DNA of 64,000 nt from Trametes villosa (taxonomy: Eukaryota > Basidiomycota > Agaricomycetes > Polyporales > Polyporaceae), in assembly GCA_002964805.2 (NCBI GenBank), contig PUDQ02000086.1:124001-188000 (forward strand), read 5' to 3'. The notes under the pieces are model-generated. The model had not been told where the DNA came from and did not search any database. It was given only the letters and a program-made list of their open reading frames with translations. Made by a program: the position numbers and the translations under genes. Shown here piece by piece: positions 55,654-64,000 of the stretch (positions within the stretch are counted from its first letter, which is position 1; every line of letters begins with the position of its first letter).

Positions 55654-56396
55654 CCTAGAGGGTCCTGTGAACGGATTGAGGGCATGGACGGACGCCTACT
55701 TATGTGGTGGCAGGCTCGATAGCGAGCGGCATGACGACGCGACTAGAGCTGAGGGCGCCGTAACCCCGTGCATCCATCGCCACAATCGCCGCTCCAGTAA
55801 GGCTGTTCACATTCATAGAACATGCTGAGAGCGCCCCGATGCTGCGAGTGATTGTGGCGTGGTTGCTTCGGAACTCTACTGGTGCGGCGTTTGGGTAGAC
55901 TTAACAATCGGCATGAAGTGTTTGCACCGCAATTCTCCCCGTCTGCAAATAGATATCAGAAATATGTCCACCGTGTGCAAAACATGCACTTCACGTACCA
56001 AGGTTCACTCCGCGATGTCGCTCTTGGCTGTGGGCGTTGTTGATATTGGGGCTCAGACAAACGTAGTGACGTGCTTCCGCACTGCCGCAGAAGGTCCGAC
56101 CCAACGTTATGATCTGTCATCTGAGAGATCACCATAAACCTTGCACATAGCATACGGCCGCGGAGGACGACACATGAACCTGGAGGAATGTGTCGACCGC
56201 GTCGCGCTGGATGGCAAGAGGCAAAGACGTTGGCGCACTTGGCGCCCATCGCGCAAGCGATACACTTAGGCGCTCGTCTGCGGGCATTCTGAGATTTCCT
56301 GACATATGTCTGAAAGTACGAAGCCCTCAAAATAAGGACATATGATTGTAGGAGCGCAATAATTTGAGGCCCTCATGGGTTTTGAGCCCGTAGTTG
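55654..56396. other. Intergenic region
   Basis: About 0.75 kb between array copies 2 and 3. Short frames (55859-56137, 56330-55956) show no domain. No repeat was noted. Confidence 0.5.
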
Positions 56397-58544
56397 TCAG
56401 AGCCTGTCCAGGAACGCTTCCACCTCCCTTCTCGCCACGCCCTCCTCGCCGTCCGACCACGCTCGGCCCAGCTGCTCTCGCAGCACTCTTAGCGCAAGCC
56501 TTTTTTTCTTTCCATCCTCCCCAGACGCGAGCGCAAGAACCATGCAAAGCTCCGCTCGCACGGCGTCGAGTGTTCCACTCGGAACGTGCCCAGTGCGGTA
56601 TATGGGACCGATCCCAGCACCGTGCCGCACTTCAAGCAGTTCGCATGCGATGTCGAGATTGACGGAGAGGTGAACGGCGTTGGGAGTTTGGTCTGCATCG
56701 ACTGGCCAGAGGATCCTGAGGGGCGGCTTAGTAGGGTAGAAGAAAGGACTAAAGATGGAAAGGCTGACATGGGGACGCCGGCGAGGATGCACTCGAGTGA
56801 GGAATTATGGCCGGCGTGCGTCATACACCAACCTGTTGCCTATGAATCTTGTGTGAATACAGCAAATAAGCAAAAGAATTCGAGGAGAAAGCGTACACTG
56901 TGTTCAAGTACGGCTTGCTGCGGGACCCAGTCGGAGAGGAAGGCCCCCTTATATACCGCCAGTCTGCCTTTAAGCTCGTCCGACAGCGTCGCAAAAGGAC
57001 TGGCGCAGCTCATGACCTGTCAAAGTGCATGTTCTAAGAACGGCGCGTAGAACCAGCGCGAAGGTGTATACGCACGAAAGGCACGTCGGCGTCGACAAGC
57101 ACGTCGAGCACAGCCTCGAGCTTAGCCGGGTCGGAAGGCCAGAATGTCGAGCCAAACGAGATCTGAAGGTACATGAGGCTTCAGCGTGCGTAGTAAAAGG
57201 CGAGAGCCTCAGCTCTATACGCACCAGCAACACAGTGCGCTCTCCCCGAGTGTCAAGCTGCATGTCGAGGAACGCTGCAACGTCCGAGTCTAGCGCCGCG
57301 ATAGAGCCCTTCCTGCGCGCGACGAGGGGCCCTGCGAATACGACAGGGCGCGGCTCAAACATTGTGCGTAGGGCCTGCGTTGCGCCCGGGTGGTACTCTG
57401 CCGCAGCCATCGCGACTAGGCCGTCCGCATCGCGAAGAGCGCTGCGAAACAGCTTGTCAACGAGAGCGTCAGCATGGATAATCGAGATACGGGATCACCT
57501 CGGGACATGGATGACCACTTCTCCGCAGAATTCAGGCGGGATCGGAGCCTAAAAGAGCGTATCCGGATCTTAAGTGGGTGGAGTGCCCGGCTTAAGTGTA
57601 TGGAAACTTACACCTTGTGGGTGTAGCTCATAGTCGTACATCGGGGGCAGGTACGAGCACTCCACGAGTCTTCCCTCGCAACTCATGAGTATCTATCAGG
57701 GGAACTTCGTTGTCAGCGTCTCACGCGATCTTGTGACAAAAGATGAGGGCGATCGCAGACAAACCTGGTGCGCGGCCTCGTCAAAAGATACGCCGGTGCG
57801 AGCAACGAGCGCCTCCACGGCGGGCACGCGGTCCTCCGCGAACAACGCCGCCATGCAGTTCGGCGCAGCTGGCATCCATGTGTATAGCGGCAGCTTCTCT
57901 GTGCGACCGCGAGTCGGATGGGCAGTGCGCAGTGTGCGGAACGCACGTATCATGAACATCTGGGGAAGATCGTGAGCTTTATAGCTTGATGAGCACTGGG
58001 TGGGGAGAGAGGATGTACGTCGATAAGCGCGGCGGCGAGGGGCGCAGTGTGCAGGTTGACAGAGGTTTGCGACAGCACCAGAGTGCCGTCCGCAGCGAGG
58101 CCTACTGATTGCGCCTCTAGCACGTCCCCAGCCTGCAGTGTCTCCCAGGCGGCGAGGAATGCGTCCTCGTACACTGCACCGCTCACAGATTGGTCACCCT
58201 GGGTCAGCGCAACGAGCCTGTAGATAGAGCGTAAGCGGATGCAAAGTTAGAGAACAGGAAAGGGAATACACGTACTTGATGCGCGGGAGGAGGCGCTCCT
58301 CGCTCTGGAGGAAGTCGGCAACGATTTCGGCGTGCGCGCGTTCAGAGAGCGAGGCGGCGACGAAGAGGGTAATGGAGACGGGACGAAGTCGTACGCAACG
58401 CGTGGCAAGCGTGCACATAGGGCGAGTGTGACCTGAGATAGAGGGAATCCGCATCAGCTCGAGGTCCCCGTTTCACGGAAAAGAGTGCAAAGACGTACCC
58501 CACATGTTCGTTGGCAAAAAGAGGATGTGCTTGAGGGGCTCCAT
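56397..58544 (-). CDS. UDP-glycosyltransferase (GT1 family), array copy 3
   Basis: A tandem paralogue closest to copy 4. The first exon (ATG at 58544) codes MEPLKHILFLPTNMWG. The next reads HTRPMCTLATRCVRLRPVSI, then LFVAASLSERAHAEIVADFL. The middle has IRAFRTLRTAHPTRGRTEKL and LPLYTWMPAAPNCMAALFAE. The nucleotide-sugar half has AAAEYHPGATQALRTMFEPR, FAGPLVARRKGS, MTHAGHNSSLECILAGVPM and ILWPVDADQTPNAVHLSVNL. It ends EVEAFLDRL. In the signature an A-G replaces the G-G of copies 1 and 2. A TATA element lies about 52-59 bases upstream. Confidence 0.8.
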
Positions 58545-58595
58545 ACCTTGGCGGGACTTCTTACTGATACGAGGGCGGATGTGCGATATGTGAGC

Positions 58596-58603
58596 CTATA
58601 TAG
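58596..58603 (-). promoter_or_regulatory. TATA box of glycosyltransferase copy 3
   Basis: TATATAGG on the minus strand, 52-59 bases upstream of the ATG at 58544. Confidence 0.45.
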
Positions 58604-59087
58604 CTATTCTGTCAGTGATGCGGCTCGGGCCACATGTAGAAACACAAACCTGAAGTCGCGCATGCGTGTCGTGCCCTTCGTGTGCCACAAGGGTTGGTCA
58701 CGGACTCACGGTGGCACTGCCTTCATGTTCTCGCCGGCCGTTCGCCGCGACATCAAAGCCTGATGCCCTCTTGAGAGGCAAATATGGCTTACAAACTATG
58801 TAGACTCCTTTGCTTCCCACAAAAGCGGTACTGAGTAGAAGATCGAGCGTGTCGCGTATGCCGCGGCGTGCCTTGTTGGTGGTCGAGGGCAAGAAAGTTG
58901 GCCAGTTGACGCCCGCAGGGCCGCCAGGCCCATAAGTACTTCTCTCCGAGATTTTCGGACATGTGTTCGAAGTGCCCCTCTATTTCAAGATAAGAAGTCT
59001 AAAACACAGGCACGTATAGCGACTTTGATACTGAGCGTACTGTTACGTCTAATGCTCTATTCGTCACTGACGGCGTTGAATTCGTGA
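58604..59087. other. Intergenic region
   Basis: Between array copies 3 and 4. A minus-strand frame at 58892-58698 shows no domain. Nothing else was seen. Confidence 0.45.
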
Positions 59088-61328
59088 TCAGCGTATCCCA
59101 TCCAAGAACGCCTCCACCTCACGCCTCGCCACGCTCTTCGGGCCCTCCTCACCTTCGCCCTCCGCCCACGCCCTCTCCAACCTCTCCTTGACCTCCGTTA
59201 CTTTCTCCCTCTTCTCCTCCCCGTCTTTCCCATCCCCGCCCTTCCCAAACGCGCCCGCAAGAATCGCGCGAAGTTCCGCGCGCACGGCGTCGAGCGTCCC
59301 GCTGGGCGTGCGCCCAGTCCGATACACGGGCCCGAGCCCGGCGCCGTGCCGGACCTCGAGCAGCTCGTAGGCGACGCCGAGGTTGGCGGCGAGGTGAACA
59401 GCGTTCGGGGCTTGGTCGGCGTCGATCGGCCAGAGGATCCTGAAGAGCGGTAAGCGGATGAGGAGAGGCGGCAGGGAGGGAGGGAAAGAGGACATACATA
59501 GGGACGCCAGCGAGAATACACTCGAGTACAGAGTTGTGGCCGGCGTGCGACATGCACCAGCCCGTTGCCTATATACACAACCATCAGCGAGCATTCACGC
59601 GCGTGGGCGAGAGAGGACACACGCTATGCTCAAGGACGGCCTGCTGCGGGACCCACTTGGCGAGGAGTGCGCCGTCGTATGCGTCTAACTTGCTCTTTAT
59701 CTCGTCCGAGAGCGCGGCGAAGGGGCTCGCGCAGCTCATCACCTGCATTCATCTGTGCTTGAGAGATGGCGGAGGAAATGTGGGGGCGCCATGTACGCAC
59801 GAATGGTACGTCGGAATCAACGAGTACGTCGAGTACAGCCTCGAGCTTCTTCGGGTCTGATGGCCAGAACATCGAGCCAAACGATATCTAGCGACCTCTC
59901 AATCAGCACAGCGCACACAACACACGACGGTGCGCCTCGAGTTCGGCGATGGTACGTACCAGCAGCACAGAACGCTCTCCGCGGGACTCGAGCTGTCTGT
60001 TGAGGAACGCCATGACATCCGCGCCCCGTGCGGCAGGCGACGCGCCTTTCCCGCGCGTGACAAGCGGCCCTGCGTACACAACCGGGCGGGGCGGGTAGGA
60101 CTCTGCGAACGTAGTACGAAGAGCTTGCGTCGCGCCCGGGTGGTACTCGGCCGCGTCCATAGTGATTATGCCGTCTGTGTCGCGTAGGGTACTACAGGGC
60201 GCCGAAGTGTCAGTAAGAAGGTGAGAGTGGGGAAAGGCGAGCTGAGGAGCTGACCGCTGGACCTGTATGAGCACCTTGCCGCAAAACTCGGGTGGGACGG
60301 GGGCCTGAAAGGTTGTCGGGTAGGGTCAGCAAGGCCGGGCTGAGCCGTAGCTGGGTACGTACCCCTTGAGGATGCAGTTCGTGGTCGTACATCGGAGGCA
60401 GGTACGAACACTCGACGACCTTGCCCTCACAGCCCATCAGGAGCTATCCATTGTCCCGCAGTCAGCGATTCCCGCTACCGAAACCTGACACTTCAGATCG
60501 AAGAGAGCGAGACGCACCTGGTGCGCAGCTTCGTCGAACGAGACGTGGGCGCGCGCTGCGAGCGCTTCGGCCGCGGGTACGCGGTCCTCCGCGAACCACG
60601 CCGCCATGCAGTTCATCGCGGCCGGCATCCAGGTGTACAGCGGCAGTTTCTCTGGGCGTCCGGGAGTGGGGTGGGCGGTGCGCATCGCGCGGAAGGCGCG
60701 GATCATGAACATCTGACAGTAATTGTGAACGTTAGCATTTGCGGATGAACCGCAGGTAAAAGGGGACGCACGTCAACGAGCGCGGCAGCGAGTGGCGCGG
60801 CGCGCAGGTCCACAGCGGTCCGCGACGACGCGAGCGCGCCGTCGGCGCCGAGCGAAAGAGATTGCGCTTCAAGCGCATCCCCCGCCTGCAGCACTCCCCA
60901 CGACTCGAGGAATGCGGCCTCGTACACGGCGCTGTCGAGTGGATGCGCGCCCTGTGGGAGCGTGACGAACCTGCGGGCGGGCGTCAGTGTCAGCGGGGCG
61001 ACGGGGAGAACCTGTATATGGGTTGTAGGGAGGAGGGGCTATGGGGCGGGAAGAGGCGCAGGATGCAAGCGTACTTGATGCGCGAGAGGAGGTGCTCCTC
61101 GCCGGGGAGGAGATCAGCAGCGACTTCGGCGCATGCGCGCTCAGCGAGGGAGGCGCCGACGAAGAGGGTGATGGAGACCGGGCGCAGGCGCACGAAGCGC
61201 GTGGCGAGCGTGCACATGGGGCGGGTGTGGCCTGTTGCGTTATTAGAGACGGTGGGGATGCGAGAAAGATGGGGAGACGTACCCCACATGTTCATCGGAA
61301 GGAAGAGGATGTGCTTGAGAGGTTCCAT
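59088..61328 (-). CDS. UDP-glycosyltransferase (GT1 family), array copy 4
   Basis: A tandem paralogue. The first exon (ATG at 61328) codes MEPLKHILFLPMNMWG, almost the same as copy 3. It continues HTRPMCTLATRFVRLRPVSI, then LFVGASLAERACAEVAADLL. Later exons carry IRAFRAMRTAHPTPGRPEKL, DGIITMDAAEYHPGATQALR, FGSMFWPSDPKKLEAVLDVL, CMSHAGHNSVLECILAGVPM and ILWPIDADQAPNAVHLAANL. The last exon has an extra Lys/Glu/Gly-rich insert (GGDGKDGEEKREKVTEVKER) before VARREVEAFLDGIR. No internal stop was seen. Copies 3 and 4 look like the most recent duplication of the array. Confidence 0.82.
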
Positions 61329-62438
61329 GGTCGAGTGTTACGGTTTGCAAGTACGGGCGAGGACGTGATGAGTGGGTTGACTGCAGGATGTCCAGTGCAT
61401 CCTACGAGGCTCGAGGGCATTTTATCGATATTCCCTGGCGCCGACGCTGGTGGGGTGTTCGCAGTCAGCGCTCGAGACGGCGCAGTTGCGGTAGACCGCT
61501 GATCAAATTATCTATCTCCGCGCCACAGTCACAGGTGCTTAAACGTCGTTGGGGGCGCTGTTGTACGTCAATGATTGTGGCATAGCATTTCGTATCGGCG
61601 GGCGAAGCGGGACCGGGTGCTGCTTCCGATTTTCGCGGAGAGCTTGTGTGAGGAGCACAGTGGTAGGCTGATTGCGCGGCACGCCAAGAGAGGACACATA
61701 CTGTGTGAGAGGTTGATGGCTTCCGGCGTAGACAGAGACTCGACGAAAGCGGTGGCGCGGGCACCAGACCACAGTCGTGATTGCGTGCAAGGTACTATGG
61801 AGACGACTGTTAGGGGTTTTCATAAGTGGACCAAACGGCGTCTCCGAGCGACACGAGAGGCAGACACTGGCAAGTAAGTCCGGATACAATTTGCCCGGCA
61901 TAGGCGTGCGCGACTAGGAGCAGGAGACGTTCGTTTGAAATCAAAGAGAACCAGCGATGTAAGATCAAGGCTGGACTGCAGGAGAGAAGAAAAAACACAG
62001 GTCGGCAGTTCAACCATACCTGTGTTTCCGTGTGAGTAGGAGTGACCGATGAGCGGGACCTGCACTATATGAAGAGCTGACTTCTGTTTGAAGCGGTGCT
62101 ATTGCGGCATCGGTAGCGAGCATTGTAGAGCCAGTGCAGTTTCTCCGCCGCGCTCGCAAAGCGACAGAGCAGGTGTGAAAGGGCGAAGATGTGCTGCGTG
62201 CCGCAATATGAGAGCGGCAGGACGCTGCACTGCGCGACTGGTCAGCCAAAAGAACCTTAGGATGTCCCACAAGACCTGAAGCCTGAGGAATAGCGACGAT
62301 CGAGGCTACATGGCAAGGTCGACGACGAGGAAGAGGGGGTGGAGTGAATGGGATGAGCAGGCAAACGTCTTAGGCGCCCCGGGTGGAAGGAGGGTGGCGT
62401 GAGAAAGCCGGGCGTGTCGTGGAGACGACTAGACGCCC
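61329..62438. other. Intergenic region
   Basis: About 1.1 kb between the glycosyltransferase array and the retrotransposon. A minus-strand frame at 61901-61539 (120 codons) has no domain and no splice support. Nothing else was recognised. Confidence 0.45.
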
Positions 62439-62628
62439 TGTATTTTTCCATATTTTTCCGCATTTTTCCTGCTTTTCTACGGCCATTCTACGGTACTTAG
62501 CATGCACGGGACTTAGAGTTAGAGTAGATAGATCACGTGACTCATCACCTGACCCCTACCTGCAGGTTGAGTGCATTGTGCGCACAGACCACCCCTACGT
62601 TTGTACATGTTTGGCTCCCCTTGCTTAG

Positions 62629-62637
62629 TATATAAGG
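62629..62637 (+). promoter_or_regulatory. TATA box in the LTR
   Basis: TATATAAGG inside the presumed left LTR, placed as expected for retrotransposon transcription. Confidence 0.5.
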
Positions 62638-63621
62638 ACCCCCTGTAGCGACCCTAGCCCTCATCTTGACCTCTTGGTCTTTGGGCTAGGTAAGCCTTGT
62701 TTTGTATTCGCTCTTATGTTCTGAATGTTAACTTGGTCTTTGGGCTAGATTCGCCGTGAGAACCTACGCTCAGGTGCTGTGAGACCTTCGTCCACCACCC
62801 CGGGAGTTAGATCGTTTTAGTTTTCTTAGTTGTGTGCAGTACCTCGTCGTGCCGGGCCTAGCTCCGCGACATTAGGTCAAGATCCCCCACCGTGCCGGAG
62901 ATCTGCCGACCAGATCCTCCCTCACGCGTAAGTCCTTTCTGCTTCGTGATCACCCCCTGTGTTGGTACCCCTTGCGCACGCGCTTTGTCACCTCGGAGTA
63001 ACGGTCAGGGCGCAACCCCAGGCTTGCCGATCTTTTGATTGGTACAATACGCGGAATCTGCCTGACCCGCAGTGTAAAATCCGGTGTTGGTTGTAACGAG
63101 TGCACCTTCGGGTGTAGGAGGCAGAGAAACGCGGCAATAGGAAGCCAAGGCAGGTTACCCTTGGGCTCGTGTCCCTTGTGGTAAAAGGACACAGCAATAG
63201 GCCGAGGAGGCTGAGCAGTCAGTGTCGGGTAGCGAAACCTGCAGATTAAGTCCCGAGATCGGGAGAGGACATCCTGGATCTTGAGTGCGCCAACAAAGTC
63301 CACGCCTACGATCGCGACGACAAGGTTGACGTCTTCCGCGACGACGAGGACCTCTGGGCAGACTGCGCTCGGTTCCCCTGTCCCAACCGTCTCTACTCCA
63401 TCACCTCGCCGGAGAATCTATTCGACGACGAAACCACCCCTCGCCTCCAACCTACCTCCCTCAGCCAGATCAGCGAGTTCCTCCCGGAGTTCACCCCGCT
63501 TCCTGACACGCGGGCTCCCACACCGGCACCACCAACGCCGGTCGCTCCTACACCGGTCCCCGCATCACCGGTTCCATCACCCCACCGCACCCCTACCCCC
63601 GAACCTCCCCTGTCGCCCATC

Positions 63622-64000
63622 ATGTCGACAGAAGCGCTCCAAGGACTCATCGACGGGCAGGCCCATATCCAGGCCTCCCTCGCCACCCTCACCGCGACCC
63701 TTACGGAACTAGTCCAGACCCTCACCCCGCGAGCCCCGGCGCAAGGCGAAGCAGCCGAAGACGCCGCCGGCCCAGCTCCCGCCGCCGCCCCTGCAGTCGC
63801 TTCCCCTCCCACGCGTTTCCTGGATAAGGCCATCCAGAAGCCCACCCCGTTCAAGGGAACTTCGAGCGCTGATGCGCGACGGTTCCTTGCCGCCTTCACC
63901 GCCTACGCCATGTCCACGGGGCCCCTTCTCAACGATCAGGCGGAAGGCGGCTACGTAATCAACGATCAGAAATGGATCGTCGCCGCCCTCACCTACCTCC
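63622..64000 (+). CDS. Retrotransposon Gag, N-terminal part, runs off the edge
   Basis: The ATG at 63622 opens MSTEALQGLIDGQAHIQASL, then a coiled-coil-like LATLTATLTELVQTL. A Pro/Ala-rich linker follows. The capsid-type start is FLDKAIQKPTPFKGTSSADA, then RRFLAAFTAYAMSTGPLLND. It is still open at 64000. The same frame is open upstream from 63250 without an ATG and reads DDKVDVFRDDEDLWADCARF, then a proline/threonine-rich stretch. The protein may therefore begin earlier through splicing or a non-ATG start. It would form virus-like particles. Confidence 0.65.
   Translation, partial: MSTEALQGLIDGQAHIQASLATLTATLTELVQTLTPRAPAQGEAAEDAAGPAPAAAPAVASPPTRFLDKAIQKPTPFKGTSSADARRFLAAFTAYAMSTGPLLNDQAEGGYVINDQKWIVAALTYL

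Larger units (their letters stand above)
62439..64000 (+). mobile_element. 5' end of an LTR retrotransposon, probably Ty3/gypsy, cut by the window
   Basis: The candidate left end is TGTATTTTTCC at 62439, with the unit ATTTTTCC repeated three times nearby. A TATA element follows at 62629. A 17-bp direct repeat CTTGGTCTTTGGGCTAG lies at 62673-62689 and 62732-62748. Gag coding begins further right. The second LTR is outside the window, so the LTR end, primer-binding site and target duplication cannot be fixed. Assignment to Ty3/gypsy rests on the gag type (KPTPFKGTSSADARRFLAAF) and is tentative. Confidence 0.6.

Noticed and set aside
61539..61901. 120-codon minus-strand frame
   Set aside because: It has no domain, no splice support and no coding-like pattern compared with its neighbours.
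1..64000. tRNA, rRNA and CRISPR arrays
   Set aside because: I looked for cloverleaf-like patterns and regular repeat-spacer arrays and found none; a covariance-model scan would be needed to exclude a tRNA.

Overview
The window looks like about 64 kb of nuclear DNA from a basidiomycete fungus, most likely a polypore-type agaricomycete. The evidence is GC-rich coding sequence, many introns (mostly about 50-85 bases with GT..AG ends), and families typical of that group: small secreted proteins with an N-A-E-R-L-A-R-G-L motif, BTB and F-box expansions, HET-domain proteins, a degenerate protein-kinase family, EthD-like proteins and tandem family-1 glycosyltransferases. No rRNA, tRNA or CRISPR array was seen. 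All identifications come from reading translations by eye; no database search was run.

Layout. 0.7-24 kb is mostly conserved housekeeping and cellular genes: a secreted protein (+), a small mRNA-binding-type protein (-), a long many-exon inositol polyphosphate 5-phosphatase of the OCRL type (+), an arrestin-like protein (-), a Cyp40 cyclophilin (+), a small secreted peptide (-), a kinase-like protein (+), a small conserved fungal protein (+) and a BTB protein with a long disordered N-terminus (-). 24-50.5 kb is an accessory zone of recently duplicated families: two divergent HET genes, four EthD-like genes, three more BTB genes and three F-box genes, with the conserved ribosomal protein P1 gene among them. 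50.8-61.3 kb is a tandem array of four glycosyltransferase genes, all on the minus strand. From about 62.4 kb to the right edge lies the start of an apparent Ty3/gypsy-type LTR retrotransposon.

The clearest event is a 1449-bp LTR element that carries only a copia-type gag. It sits inside one HET gene (24404-28224), with two 207-bp LTRs that look identical and a 5-bp AGTGG target duplication. Leaving out the element and one target copy makes the two halves one frame of 789 codons. As it stands, the element's first three bases supply an immediate stop, leaving a 320-residue product that keeps the HET region. The intact paralogue lies head to head with it.

Other points: a 4-nt internal exon and a 1263-nt intron in the 5-phosphatase gene, both required by the frame; a 19-nt exon shared by two tandem F-box genes, one of which ends at a TAG followed by 29 in-frame codons that match its neighbour's C-terminus; a C-terminal CxxC signature shared by three BTB paralogues; and four EthD-like proteins each built from two copies of the fold.
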